A stretch of 64,000 nt of DNA from the NCBI RefSeq assembly GCF_000525795.1, contig NZ_AOCG01000012.1:239885-303884 (forward strand). The letters are read 5' to 3'. Source of the DNA: Listeria aquatica FSL S10-1188 (GTDB lineage Bacteria; Bacillota; Bacilli; Lactobacillales; Listeriaceae). How positions within the stretch are numbered: the stretch's first letter is position 1; every line of letters starts with the position of its first letter. This document shows, one piece after another, positions 18,295-28,954 of the stretch. Made by a program: the position numbers and the translations under genes. A model generated the notes under the pieces. The model saw only the letters and a program-made list of their open reading frames with translations, had not been told where the DNA came from and searched no databases.

Positions 18295-19227
18295 TTATTT
18301 AGCTACTTCGATGACGATTTTACCTCTCACATGCCCCGTTTCACTTAATTCATGGGCAACCTTCACTTTTTCAAGTGGAAACCTTGCGGCAATCTCTGTT
18401 TTTATTTTACCAGCTTCAATATAGTTACGAAGCTCATCTAAATCGGCTCCGCTAGATTTCACCCAAAGCCCTTTTGCATTTGCTCGCTTTTCCTTAGCAA
18501 GTTTTGGATCCGGGGCTCCTGCAATAGAACCAATTCGCCCACCTTCTTTTAGAATCGAAAAGCTTTCTATTTGACTTTTGCCCCCGATCAAATCGAAAAC
18601 GACATCGACCGGTTCCGTATCCAAGCTATCATTTTTTGTATAATCAATCACTTCATCCGCGCCGAGGCTTTTTACATAATCGATATTTTTAGGTCCTGTC
18701 GTTGTCACAACATAGGCACCGAGGATCTTTGCAATTTGAATAGCAAAACTACCCACACCACCAGAGCCAGCAGAAATAAAGACACGTTCTCCCTCACCCA
18801 GTCCAGCGAAGTCCCTTAATGCTTGATACGCAGTTAACGCTGCAAGAGGAACAGAAGCTGCTTCTTCAAAATTCAAATTGCTAGGTTTTTTAGAAACAAA
18901 TAATTGATTGACCGCAACTTTTTCTGCATAAGAACCGTTACGACTTGTATCAGCACGTGCATAAACTTCATCGCCAGGCTGAAACATTGTGACTTCTTTT
19001 CCAACTTCTTTCACGATACCCGAAACATCGAGTCCAAGAATAAACGGAAAAGGAATATCGATCATTTGTTTCAAGTAACCTTGACGTAATTTCCAATCAA
19101 TGGGATTAACAGCTGATGCCTTCACTTCAATTAGTACATCATCATCTTTTAATATCGGATCTGGAAAATCATCTACATACTGAAGCACGTTGCTGTCCCC
19201 GTATTCATTCATAATTATAGCCTTCAT
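18295..19227 (-). CDS. zinc-independent NADP-dependent oxidoreductase (quinone reductase-like)
   Basis: 310 residues of the medium-chain dehydrogenase family. A GroES-like N-terminal domain (to about 120) is followed by a Rossmann domain with Gly-Ser-Gly-Gly-Val-Gly near 152-157. The catalytic zinc cysteine and histidine ligands of alcohol dehydrogenases are absent, as in quinone oxidoreductases. AAAGGAAG lies upstream of the ATG. It is monocistronic. The physiological substrate is unknown. Confidence 0.88.
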   Translation of the reverse strand: MKAIIMNEYGDSNVLQYVDDFPDPILKDDDVLIEVKASAVNPIDWKLRQGYLKQMIDIPFPFILGLDVSGIVKEVGKEVTMFQPGDEVYARADTSRNGSYAEKVAVNQLFVSKKPSNLNFEEAASVPLAALTAYQALRDFAGLGEGERVFISAGSGGVGSFAIQIAKILGAYVVTTTGPKNIDYVKSLGADEVIDYTKNDSLDTEPVDVVFDLIGGKSQIESFSILKEGGRIGSIAGAPDPKLAKEKRANAKGLWVKSSGADLDELRNYIEAGKIKTEIAARFPLEKVKVAHELSETGHVRGKIVIEVAK

Positions 19228-19300
19228 ATTATATCAACTTCCTTTCGAATAAAGCATCTCTCAGTACCCATTATTTCCTATTCTAACTTGATTCAAACAT

Positions 19301-19333
19301 AAAAAGACAAGCCATTAAAATCACTTGTCTTCT
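19301..19333 (-). terminator. terminator after murB
   Basis: Stem AAGACAAG/CTTGTCTT (19304-19311 and 19324-19331) overlapping the murB stop, with a T tract on the minus strand. Confidence 0.7.
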
Positions 19334-20238
19334 CCAATGATCTTCACTTCAGTCTCCAGATCCACATCAAAATTGCGCTTCACCGTTTCCTGAACATGAT
19401 GAATAACTTCCATATAATCGGTTGCTGTTGCAGAGCCAACGTTCACAATAAAGCCTGCATGCTTCATCGAAACTTGCGCGCCACCAATTTGGAATCCTTG
19501 TAGGTCACTGTCTTGAATTAATTTCCCAGCAAAATGACCAGGTGGTCGTTTGAAAACACTCCCACAAGACGGATATTCAAGCGGTTGTTTAGCTTCACGC
19601 GCTTCTGTAAGTTCTGCCATTTTTGTTTCAATAGGCTGTCTTTCTGAAAGCTCAAGCGTAAACTCAGCACTGAGTACAATATAATCCTTATCCGCAATCG
19701 TGCTTTTCCGGTATTTAGCTGCTAATTCTTCACGTTTCAAATGTAATAAGTCCCCTGAGCGTGTCAAAACTGTAGCTGCATCGAGTACATCACTAATTTC
19801 CCCTCCGTAAGCACCTGCATTCATATAAAGTGCCCCACCAACAGAACCAGGAATTCCGCAAGCAAACTCAAGACCACTTAGCTGTGATTCAAGCGCAAAC
19901 CTTGAAACATCAATAATTTTAGCTCCACTTCCAGCGATGATGCGGGTTTCATTTCTCACGATTTCATCCAACAAATCAAGGTGCATCACAACACCACGAA
20001 TACCCCCATCTTTTATGATCAAATTTGAACCGTTTCCAAGGACAGTTAATGAAATATTTTTTTCATGACAATAATGAACAAGCGCTCTAGCTTCATCGAT
20101 CGTTTTTGGCATAGCAAACAAATCAGCTTCCCCACCTGTTTTTGTGTACGTGTATTTTGCTAGGGATTCATTTTGTTTGATCAAAAGATCCGGTATTTGA
20201 ACACCTAAATCTTGCATTAGATTTTCCACTCTTTTCAA
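19321..20238 (-). CDS. murB: UDP-N-acetylenolpyruvoylglucosamine reductase MurB
   Basis: FAD enzyme that makes UDP-N-acetylmuramate, the second committed step of peptidoglycan synthesis. 305 residues. The FAD-binding motifs Gly-Asn-Gly-Ser-Asn and Gly-Ile-Pro-Gly-Ser-Val-Gly-Gly are visible. So is Tyr-Pro-Ser-Cys-Gly-Ser-Val-Phe, with the position of the catalytic serine typical of the shorter type II MurB. It is divergent from bilEA, as in L. monocytogenes. Three in-frame Met codons lie near the start; the first is used here. Confidence 0.95.
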   Translation of the reverse strand: MKRVENLMQDLGVQIPDLLIKQNESLAKYTYTKTGGEADLFAMPKTIDEARALVHYCHEKNISLTVLGNGSNLIIKDGGIRGVVMHLDLLDEIVRNETRIIAGSGAKIIDVSRFALESQLSGLEFACGIPGSVGGALYMNAGAYGGEISDVLDAATVLTRSGDLLHLKREELAAKYRKSTIADKDYIVLSAEFTLELSERQPIETKMAELTEAREAKQPLEYPSCGSVFKRPPGHFAGKLIQDSDLQGFQIGGAQVSMKHAGFIVNVGSATATDYMEVIHHVQETVKRNFDVDLETEVKIIGEDK

Positions 20239-20416
20239 AACCTTTCCATTTCAGTTCTTACTTCTAGGATTGTTTGCAATCTCACCTTCTATTTTAACAT
20301 GATAGCAATATTTTACAAAATAAATCATTATAATTTCTATTTGTCGTCAAAAAATGGTAAATTATAGGATATAAACAGAGATGTCAACCTTAAAAAATAG
20401 AAACCGGGAGGATAAT

Positions 20417-21407
20417 ATGATTCGCTTTGAAAACGTGACAAAGAAATATGACAATGATTCAGTCGCTGTTGATCACTTAAACCTCAATATCGAAGATGGC
20501 GAATTTTTCGTTTTTATTGGTCCAAGTGGATGTGGCAAGACGACCACCTTAAAAATGATCAATCGGCTTATCCCGCTTACAACAGGGACAATTTATATCA
20601 ACGAAAAACGCATTAGTGATTATGATATTCACGAACTGCGCTATGATATTGGCTATGTGCTTCAACAAATTGCATTATTCCCACATATGACAATTGCAGA
20701 AAATATTGCGATTGTTCCTGAATTAAAAAAATGGGATAAACAAAAAATTTACGAACGAACAACCGAATTACTTGAAATGGTTGGACTCGACCCCGCTTTA
20801 TATCGTGATCGCAAGCCAAAGGAACTTTCTGGTGGCGAACAGCAACGTGTTGGCGTTGTTCGAGCTCTTGCAGCTGACCCGAGCATCATTTTAATGGATG
20901 AACCTTTCAGCGCGCTCGACCCCATTTCTAGACAGAAATTACAACAAGATATTTCTGAGCTCCAAAAGAAAATCAAAAAAAACCATTGTTTTTGTTACTC
21001 ATGACATGCAAGAAGCTTTGGCGCTTGGTGACCGCCTTTGTCTCATGCAAGATGGGAAAATCGTGCAATGTGATACACCGGAGAATATACTAAAAAATCC
21101 TGAAACTGATTTTGTTCGTAATTTTCTTGAGTCTGGCAATCTTTTACCAAAAACATTATTTGACCGTTCAATCAAGATTTCTGATTTAATCACTAAAAAT
21201 TTCTGTACTCAGGCACAAGCAGGAAACGCAAGTGAGGAAAGCCGCCATTTAAAGATCACCGATTCACTCGAAAAACTCGTTACCGCGCTCTCAGATGCTA
21301 AGAGTGTCTCTATCGAAAATGAAACAGGCTTGCTAGTTGCAACTATTACAACGAATGATTTGCTGGCCTTCTTATCGAGTAACTTGGAAGAAGGTGTCAC
21401 TCCATGA
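20417..21407 (+). CDS. bilEA: osmolyte/bile ABC transporter ATP-binding protein BilEA (frameshifted)
   Basis: ATPase of a QAT-type (glycine betaine family) importer-like system; in L. monocytogenes BilE acts in bile exclusion. Walker [10 protein letters not shown] (about 36-44), signature Leu-Ser-Gly-Gly-Glu, Walker B Ile-Ile-Leu-Met-Asp-Glu-Pro. The frame breaks at a run of eight A (20975-20982); removing one A continues into Val-Phe-Val-Thr-His-Asp and the C-terminal part, giving 329 residues. The start is ATG at 20417 with GGGAGG just before; an upstream ATG at 20381 has no ribosome site. It overlaps bilEB by four bases. Confidence 0.88.
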
Positions 21408-22936
21408 ATACATTCATCGAGACATTCCTAGACCGAAAAGACGATTTACTTACCGCTTTAATTGAGCACATCCAAATTTCATTTATTTCTCTTTTCATCG
21501 CCGTTTTAATCGCCTTACCACTAGGCATCTACTTAACGCGTCATAAACGCATCGCAGAACCAATTATTCAAGTAGCCGCCATTTTCCAAACGATTCCATC
21601 ACTAGCCTTATTAGGCTTACTTATTCCACTTGTTGGGATTGGCATCGTGCCCGCGATTATCGCACTCGTTGTTTATGCACTCTTGCCAATTTTGCGCAAT
21701 ACTTATACAGGAATTGATGAAGTAGACCCTGCCTTGATTGAAGCTTCTCGGGCCATGGGAATGAATAAATGGAAACGACTTTATAAAGTACAACTTCCAC
21801 TTGCTTTACCAGTCATCATGGCGGGAATTCGAACGGCTACGGTGCTGATTATTGGAACGGCCACGCTCGCAGCATTGATTGGCGCAGGTGGCCTTGGAGA
21901 TCTCATATTGCTTGGAATTGACCGCAATGATAATAGTTTGATCTTGCTTGGGGCAATACCTGCTGCTTTACTTGCGATTCTATTTGATTTCGTGTTACGT
22001 TTTTTCCAAAAAGCTTCTTTTAAAAGCACTGTGATTACGATATCTTTAGCCATCTTGTTAACTGCAGCCTTGCTGATTGTTCCACATTTTACAAGTGATA
22101 AAAAAGACATTACAATTGCTGGTAAACTTGGAGCAGAACCGGAAATTCTGATTAATATGTACAAATTACTTATTGAAGATGAGACGGATTTGAAAGTGGA
22201 ACTAAAGCCAAGCATGGGGAAAACGAGCTTCTTATTTAATGCGCTGAAGTCTGGTGATATCGATATCTATCCAGAATTCACCGGGACCGTTCTTGAAACG
22301 TTCACGAAGGAACCAGCAAAATCTCATTCTGCTAGCGAAGTTTACGAACAAGCTCGAACTGGTTTGGCTTCTCAGTTTAAGATGACACTTCTAAAACCGA
22401 TGCAATACAATAATACTTATGCCATCGCAGTTTCCGAACGACTTGCTAAAGAATACGGGCTTAAAACGATTTCTGATCTGCGCCCAGTGGAGCAACAAGT
22501 AAAAGTGGGCTTTACGGCAGAATTTGCTGATCGCGGCGATGGCTATAAGGGACTGCAAGAAAAATATGGAATCACCTTTAATCATCTTGAAAAAATGGAG
22601 CCTAAGCTTCGCTATACAGCGATCCAAGCTGGCGATATCGATGTTTTAGATGCCTATTCAACAGATAGTGAACTGGAGCAATATCATTTGAAAGTTCTAA
22701 AAGACGATCAAAAATTATTTCCGCCATATCAGGGCGCTCCTCTAATGTTAACTAAGACATTGCAAAAGTATCCTGAACTGAAAGCCCCACTAAATAAACT
22801 GGCCGGGAAAATTACGGATGCAGAAATGCGAAAAATGAATTATCAAGTCAACGTTGATGGTAAGTCTGCCGAAATCGTTGCCAAAAATTACCTTGTTCAA
22901 CATGATTTATTAAAAAAAATAAAAAATACCCGCTGA
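21404..22936 (+). CDS. bilEB: fused permease and substrate-binding protein BilEB
   Basis: 510 residues. The N-terminal 215 residues are a permease with five to six helices and the Gly-Gly-Leu-Gly-Asp EAA-like loop. The remaining part, after a helix at about 220-240, is a glycine betaine/choline-type binding domain (OpuAC), which therefore sits tethered on the outer face. This fusion is what distinguishes BilE from the four-gene OpuC system nearby. The ATGA overlap with bilEA shows coupling. The stop codon lies inside the terminator stem. Confidence 0.9.
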   Translation: MNTFIETFLDRKDDLLTALIEHIQISFISLFIAVLIALPLGIYLTRHKRIAEPIIQVAAIFQTIPSLALLGLLIPLVGIGIVPAIIALVVYALLPILRNTYTGIDEVDPALIEASRAMGMNKWKRLYKVQLPLALPVIMAGIRTATVLIIGTATLAALIGAGGLGDLILLGIDRNDNSLILLGAIPAALLAILFDFVLRFFQKASFKSTVITISLAILLTAALLIVPHFTSDKKDITIAGKLGAEPEILINMYKLLIEDETDLKVELKPSMGKTSFLFNALKSGDIDIYPEFTGTVLETFTKEPAKSHSASEVYEQARTGLASQFKMTLLKPMQYNNTYAIAVSERLAKEYGLKTISDLRPVEQQVKVGFTAEFADRGDGYKGLQEKYGITFNHLEKMEPKLRYTAIQAGDIDVLDAYSTDSELEQYHLKVLKDDQKLFPPYQGAPLMLTKTLQKYPELKAPLNKLAGKITDAEMRKMNYQVNVDGKSAEIVAKNYLVQHDLLKKIKNTR

Positions 22937-22964
22937 AACAAGTCCGTTTCAGCGGGTATTTTTT
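22921..22964. terminator. bidirectional terminator after bilEB
   Basis: 18-bp stem from AAAAATACCCGCTGAAAC with its complement, six-base loop, T tract on both strands. Confidence 0.92.
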
Positions 22965-23793
22965 AATTTCGGATCAATTTAACCATTTTTTCAAGTTTCG
23001 GTTTGTAAAATCGACATAAGGCCTCATATTCTTTGTTGAATTCCTGTGCGCGTTTCGGTAAATCCTCATCATGGTCGATTAATAAACCTTTTTCAAGTAG
23101 CGGTAACAGAGAAATGATTTGATCAAAAATAAGACCGGCACTCGTATCACTTAAAAGCGCAACGAGTTTCAGTAAAGCTTTTCGCTTAGAGGCAGGAAGT
23201 TGTTTTTGATGATCATGAACCCACTTGGCAAGCATTTGACGATTTTTTCTAGTTGCCTCAAGATAGATCGTTTGCGCGTAAGCAGCACTCATAAATAAAA
23301 CGGACAAATCTTCCGCAGATTTCCAGTCTTCTGGTTGAATTTGACCTTGTTCCTTGATTTTTTCATTTAGTAAACTGATATCTTCCTGATAGATATCCAT
23401 TTTATGCTGTTGCTGTTTGTAAACTTCAAGCGCTAAGCTAAGCTTGTCAACAGTTGGTTGCATGAAGTCATCAAATAAATCACCGTCATTTAAAATAAGC
23501 TGTGTTTGCTCGATTCGTTCTGCTACAATGCTATCACGTTCTTTCACAACATCTGAACGTTTTGAAAGATACTCAAAGTAAAAATTATAGCGCTGTAACT
23601 TAAGTACCACTTCTTCTGCTACTTTCCTATCTGCAAGGCTTTTATCAGCATTTAGCACGGCAACTCCAGAAATTTTTCCAAGTTTTGTATAAATCATAAC
23701 GTGAAAAGATTGATTTTGAGCTTCAATTGTATAAGGCAAAAGATGCTCTTGCTCAAGTAATCGTTTTTGTTGTTTTACTGCTTTATCCTCCAT
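22963..23793 (-). CDS. hypothetical protein
   Basis: 276 residues, soluble, no signal peptide. The N-terminal 80 or so residues are mixed; the rest is strongly helical with heptad-like regions (about 85-165). I do not recognise a family; a homologue is expected at this place in Listeria. The ATG at 23793 is preferred because GGAG lies four bases before it; a GTG at 23805 would add four residues. It shares a terminator with bilEB. Confidence 0.7.
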   Translation of the reverse strand: MEDKAVKQQKRLLEQEHLLPYTIEAQNQSFHVMIYTKLGKISGVAVLNADKSLADRKVAEEVVLKLQRYNFYFEYLSKRSDVVKERDSIVAERIEQTQLILNDGDLFDDFMQPTVDKLSLALEVYKQQQHKMDIYQEDISLLNEKIKEQGQIQPEDWKSAEDLSVLFMSAAYAQTIYLEATRKNRQMLAKWVHDHQKQLPASKRKALLKLVALLSDTSAGLIFDQIISLLPLLEKGLLIDHDEDLPKRAQEFNKEYEALCRFYKPKLEKMVKLIRN

Positions 23794-23911
23794 CCTACTC
23801 CACACCTTTACTACGGTTATTCGCTAATTCAATTATAACGAATCTAGATAAAAAATTCGAGGGAAATAATTAAAATTCTTTTCATTTATAGTTTACATAA
23901 TCATATTATCG

Positions 23912-25240
23912 TCAAACAAAAGTATGAATCAGTAGATAAATATTCAAAATCGCAATAAAAACAGCCACTATCCAAGCTAGCGCTTTTAACCAAAGACGGT
24001 TTACAAAAACTCCCATCTTTCGCTTATCACTTGTAAACATAACAAGCGGAATGACCGCAAATGATAACTGCATGGAGAGAACGACTTGACTTAAAATCAA
24101 AAGTTCATTCGTGCCCCTCGCTCCATAAAGTGCTGTCACAATAACCGCAGGAATGATTGCAAGAATTCTTGTAATAAGTCGTCTGATCCATGGTTTAAGA
24201 CGAATATTCAAAAAGCCTTCCATCACAATTTGACCAGCGAGCGTCCCAGTTAATGTAGAATTTTGTCCAGAAGCAAGAAGGGCTACTGCAAAAATGACAC
24301 TAGCGATACCGCTCCCTAAAACGGAATTAAGCAATTTATAGGCATCTTCAATCCCCGCAACTTCAGTATGTCCAGAATAATAAAATGCGGATGCAGCTAA
24401 GATAAGAATGGCTGCATTAATGAATAGCGCGACCGTTAGAGAAAAAGTAGAGTCAATAAAGGCAAACTTAATTGCTTCTTTTTTCCCTTTTAGACTGCGC
24501 TCATATTGTCTTGTTTGTACAATGGAAGAATGCAAATACAAATTATGCGGCATGACTGTCGCGCCCAAAATTCCCAGTGCAATATACAACATGGTAGGAT
24601 TTGTCACCACTTCTTTTTGTGGGATAAAACCGTAAAGCACTTCTTTTATCTCGGGACGGCTCATAAATAATTCGACACCAAAACAAACAAGGATAGTAAC
24701 CATCAAAGTAATGACAATGACTTCAATGTACCGAAACCCGCGATGTTGAAGCAAGAGCACAAGAAAGATGTCAAGCGCCGTAATCACTACCCCGACAATA
24801 AGCGGTAAACCAAAAAGTAAATTTAAAGCGATCGCGCTCCCGATTACTTCTGCTAAATCCGTCGCAATAATCGCTAGTTCGGCCAGTATCCATAAAATAA
24901 ATGATGTCTTTTTGGAGAAGCTGTCTCGTGATGCTTGCGCTAAGTCGCGACCGGTTGCAATGCCCAGTTTGGCTGCCAACGATTGTAAGAGAATGGCCAT
25001 TAAATTGGAAATCAAAATTACTGAAAGCAGTGTATACCCAAACTCAGAGCCTCCGGCAATGGATGTCGCCCAGTTTCCTGGATCAACGTACCCAACGGCA
25101 ATTAAAGCCCCAGGCCCCATAAAAGCAAGCAGTTTGCGAAAAAATGAGGCATTTTTAGGGACTTTTATGGAATTATTCACCTCACTCAGACTCTCTGTTG
25201 TTTGTTCCTCTCGCCAAGCTTCCCGTTTATGCTTTGCCAC
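23912..25240 (-). CDS. mntH: NRAMP manganese transporter MntH
   Basis: Proton-coupled Mn(II)/Fe(II) importer in the membrane. 442 residues with 11 or so helices. The metal-binding Asp-Pro-Gly-Asn-Trp in helix 1 and the Met-Pro-His motif in helix 6 are intact. The soluble N-terminus of about 35 residues is longer than in many homologues. GTG start after AAGGAGG. It lies downstream of the opuC operon, separated by a hairpin and a 14-base palindrome. I did not find a typical MntR box. Confidence 0.93.
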   Translation of the reverse strand: MAKHKREAWREEQTTESLSEVNNSIKVPKNASFFRKLLAFMGPGALIAVGYVDPGNWATSIAGGSEFGYTLLSVILISNLMAILLQSLAAKLGIATGRDLAQASRDSFSKKTSFILWILAELAIIATDLAEVIGSAIALNLLFGLPLIVGVVITALDIFLVLLLQHRGFRYIEVIVITLMVTILVCFGVELFMSRPEIKEVLYGFIPQKEVVTNPTMLYIALGILGATVMPHNLYLHSSIVQTRQYERSLKGKKEAIKFAFIDSTFSLTVALFINAAILILAASAFYYSGHTEVAGIEDAYKLLNSVLGSGIASVIFAVALLASGQNSTLTGTLAGQIVMEGFLNIRLKPWIRRLITRILAIIPAVIVTALYGARGTNELLILSQVVLSMQLSFAVIPLVMFTSDKRKMGVFVNRLWLKALAWIVAVFIAILNIYLLIHTFV

Positions 25241-25268
25241 GTTGTTCCCTCCTTGAACTAATGAAAGA

Positions 25269-25294
25269 GCGGGCGAGAGTTCTCTCCTGCCCGC
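25269..25294 (-). terminator. possible terminator between opuCD and mntH
   Basis: GC-rich hairpin: GCGGGC-GAGAG paired with CTCTC-CT-GCCCGC. The T tract on the minus strand is poor (TCTTTC), so it may be leaky or regulatory. Confidence 0.45.
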
Positions 25295-25296
25295 CC

Positions 25297-25310
25297 AACG
25301 TTATAACGTT
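25297..25310. promoter_or_regulatory. 14-base perfect palindrome upstream of mntH
   Basis: AACGTTATAACGTT, next to the GC-rich hairpin and overlapping TATAAC -10-like elements on the minus strand. Candidate operator; the protein is unknown. Confidence 0.35.
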
Positions 25311-25337
25311 ATAGCGCTTCTGATAATTTTTTCTTTT

Positions 25338-25982
25338 TTATTTTTTCACAGGATTAATTGCTCTTTCCACCCAGCCGAGTAGCAAGTCAGTAATGATCGC
25401 CATCAGAGCAGTTGGAATCGCTCCTGCTAGAATAATCGCTGTCCCGTTAGTCGCATTCGTCCCACGAACAATGATATCACCGAGTCCACCTGCACCAACG
25501 AATGTCCCAATTGCAGCGACACCAATTGCGATCACAAGGGCATTTCGAATCCCTGCCATGATAACCGAAAGCGAAAGCGGAAGTTCTACCATGCGCAGTA
25601 TCTGCCACTTAGTCATCCCCATCGCTTTTCCTGATTCTAACAACGCTCCGTCAACATTTTGAATGCCTGTGTATGTGTTTTTTAGAATAGGCAGGAGTGA
25701 GTAAAGGAAGAGTGACAAGACGACGGTATTTGTCCCAAGACCAAGCACAAGCATTAGGACAGCGAGCATAGCAAGGGCAGGAATAGTTTGGATGATATTA
25801 GCAATTTGAATCACCCAATTCGCCAGTCGTTTCTTTCTTGCTATATAAACCCCAAGTGGAATAGCTACAATGCTTGCAAAGAGTACGCCATAAATACTCA
25901 TTAGAAAGTGGCGCCAAAACTCTTCCATGACATAGCTTCCATTGGTTGCGTAATAGTCGATTAATTGTTTTAGAGTTTCCAC
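25338..25982 (-). CDS. opuCD: carnitine/betaine ABC transporter permease OpuCD
   Basis: Second membrane subunit of the OpuC osmolyte importer. 214 residues, five to six helices, with the Gly-Ala-Gly-Gly-Leu-Gly-Asp loop that contacts the ATPase. GTG start after AAGGAGGGAA. Last gene of the opuCABCD operon; the stop is followed by a hairpin region before mntH. Confidence 0.92.
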   Translation of the reverse strand: METLKQLIDYYATNGSYVMEEFWRHFLMSIYGVLFASIVAIPLGVYIARKKRLANWVIQIANIIQTIPALAMLAVLMLVLGLGTNTVVLSLFLYSLLPILKNTYTGIQNVDGALLESGKAMGMTKWQILRMVELPLSLSVIMAGIRNALVIAIGVAAIGTFVGAGGLGDIIVRGTNATNGTAIILAGAIPTALMAIITDLLLGWVERAINPVKK

Positions 25983-25997
25983 TGGTCCGTTCCCTCC

Positions 25998-26926
<929 letters not shown>

Positions 26927-26939
26927 TCTATTTTTCCTC

Positions 26940-27593
26940 CTATCCGTTATTTCTTGCGTCGCGAAGTGGTTTTGGTGTCAACGCATTTTCAAGTTTACCT
27001 AAGAAAAACTCAACAATGAGCGCGAGGATGGTAACTGGAATAGCTCCACCTAGAATTAAATCTGGACGATAAAGGTTCAAGCCGTTAAAGATAAAGTCCC
27101 CAAGTCCCCCTGCTCCAATATAAGAGGCAAGCGTTGCCCACGCAATAATATAAACAGTGGAAAGTCTGATTCCTGCCATGATAACAGAAATGGAATTCGG
27201 AATTTCAACATTGGTGATGAGTTGCCAGTTCGTCATTCCCATCCCCTTTCCAGACTCAATCAAGTTCGGATCAACTCCCCTTACCCCGATGAAAGTGTTA
27301 CGGAGAATCGGAAGTAATGCGTAGATGAATAAGGCAATGATCGCTGGAAAAGTCCCTACACCAAGGATTGGGATAATAAAAGCCAAGATGGCAAGGGACG
27401 GAACCGTTTGCAAAACTCCAACCACACCAATGACAAAGTTTGCAATCTTCGGAGAACGAGTCAAGGCAATCCCAAGTGGGACCGCCACAACAATCCCTAG
27501 AATAACTGCAGCTAGCGATATGTATAAATGCTGCCAAGTTTGAACAAGCAAATTATGTCCGTTTTCTTGAAAAAAGTTTTGTATCGCATCCAT
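26940..27593 (-). CDS. opuCB: carnitine/betaine ABC transporter permease OpuCB
   Basis: First membrane subunit of OpuC. 217 residues with the Gly-Ala-Gly-Gly-Leu-Gly-Asp loop and the same helix pattern as OpuCD. The ribosome site GGAGGCGA overlaps the end of opuCA. It is clearly paralogous to OpuCD and to the permease half of BilEB. Confidence 0.93.
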   Translation of the reverse strand: MDAIQNFFQENGHNLLVQTWQHLYISLAAVILGIVVAVPLGIALTRSPKIANFVIGVVGVLQTVPSLAILAFIIPILGVGTFPAIIALFIYALLPILRNTFIGVRGVDPNLIESGKGMGMTNWQLITNVEIPNSISVIMAGIRLSTVYIIAWATLASYIGAGGLGDFIFNGLNLYRPDLILGGAIPVTILALIVEFFLGKLENALTPKPLRDARNNG

Positions 27594-27596
27594 TGA

Positions 27597-28778
27597 TTAT
27601 TCGCCTCCTTCAGAAGTGGCGACTGTTTCTTTGGTATCAGTTTGCTCAGTATCTTCCTGCTCTTCTCCCCAAATGGAATCGTATACCATGTCTACTAAAC
27701 TTGCGCGTGTAACAATTCCGACAAGACGATTTTCATCATCAACAACTGGAACATACTTATATCCACGCTTTAAGATCCGCTGAATTGTATCCCTTAGTAA
27801 GGCGTCTTCTTTTACATAGAACACATCCCGTTCAAGAATATCTACAACAGAAGTTGCTCTTCTACGCTCAGAATCAATTTTTTCAACATCGATATAACCT
27901 TTTAGCACTTGCTTTTCATCAACAACTAAAAGTGTATCTACGCGTTTTTGTTTCATGAGTTGAATAGCCGCTTGAAGTGATTTATCTGCTGTAATGGAAA
28001 CAGGACTTGTATTCATGATTTGACGAACTTGTGTGACATCTGGTTGCGCTTCGATTAAACGATCTTTTCCTATAAATTCCTCGACAAATGAATTTGCTGG
28101 ATGCCGCAAAATTTCATCTGGCGTATCAAATTGAACGACCTTCCCTGCTTGCATAATCACAATCCGATCAGCAAGTTTCAGTGCTTCGTCCATATCATGG
28201 GTAACAAAAATGATCGTTTTCCCAAGCTCTTGTTGCAAATTTTTAAATTCTTCTTGCAAAGAATCCCGTGTAATTGGATCCAGTGCACCAAACGGTTCAT
28301 CCATCAAAATCAAGTTTTGTTCAGCAGCTAATGCACGTAAAACCCCAATCCGTTGTTGCTGTCCACCACTTAGTTCATATGGATAGCGATCGAGATATTC
28401 TTCTGGTAAATCAACAAGCTTAATTAGCTCCTTCGCCCGCTCTTGCTTTTTCTCATCTGACCATTTCAACAGCTTGGGAACTAACACAATGTTATCTCGA
28501 ATAGTCATATGAGGCATTAACCCAATTTGCTGGATTACATAGCCGATCGAGCGTCTTAGTTTAACTGGATCTTCTTGTAAAATGTCCTTATCATCAATAA
28601 ATATTTTACCTTCTGTAGGATCGATCAAACGATTAATCATCTTCATGGTTGTTGTTTTTCCGCAGCCACTCGGACCGATAAAACAAATAAATTCGCCTTT
28701 ATCGATATCTAAATTGAGATCATCAACTGCCTTTTTTCCACCTTTATAGGTTTTCGAAACGTGTTCAAATCGTAACAC
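27597..28778 (-). CDS. opuCA: carnitine/betaine ABC transporter ATP-binding protein OpuCA
   Basis: ATPase of the OpuC importer. 393 residues: ABC domain with Walker [10 protein letters not shown] (about 35-43), signature Leu-Ser-Gly-Gly-Gln, Walker B Leu-Ile-Leu-Met-Asp-Glu-Pro, then two CBS domains (about 250-370), which in this family sense ionic strength or bind nucleotide. The start is the GTG at 28778, because an in-frame GTG nine bases upstream is part of the GGAGGTG ribosome site itself. A SigB-type promoter precedes it. First gene of opuCABCD. Confidence 0.94.
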   Translation of the reverse strand: MLRFEHVSKTYKGGKKAVDDLNLDIDKGEFICFIGPSGCGKTTTMKMINRLIDPTEGKIFIDDKDILQEDPVKLRRSIGYVIQQIGLMPHMTIRDNIVLVPKLLKWSDEKKQERAKELIKLVDLPEEYLDRYPYELSGGQQQRIGVLRALAAEQNLILMDEPFGALDPITRDSLQEEFKNLQQELGKTIIFVTHDMDEALKLADRIVIMQAGKVVQFDTPDEILRHPANSFVEEFIGKDRLIEAQPDVTQVRQIMNTSPVSITADKSLQAAIQLMKQKRVDTLLVVDEKQVLKGYIDVEKIDSERRRATSVVDILERDVFYVKEDALLRDTIQRILKRGYKYVPVVDDENRLVGIVTRASLVDMVYDSIWGEEQEDTEQTDTKETVATSEGGE

Positions 28779-28824
28779 TAAAAGCACCTCCGTTAATCAT
28801 TTTTGATGAAACTCTATCCTGTTT

Positions 28825-28850
28825 TTTCCCTTGTTGCGCTGGTATGAAAC
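28825..28850 (-). promoter_or_regulatory. SigB promoter of the opuC operon
   Basis: On the minus strand GTTTCA (28845-28850), 14 bases, GGGAAA (28825-28830), 47 bases before opuCA. opuC is a known SigB target in L. monocytogenes. Confidence 0.75.
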
Positions 28851-28954
28851 ATTTTTAAGGAAAAACTTATTAAAAGCAAGATTTTCAATAAGTAATATTT
28901 ATTTCAAATCTGAACAAAAACACCAGCGCTAACAGCATAATGAGCCTAGCCATT

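Noticed and set aside
20240..20416. SigB promoter for bilEA, expected from L. monocytogenes
   Set aside because: GTTT occurs but no GGG(A/T)A box follows at 13-16 bases; I could not assign a promoter.
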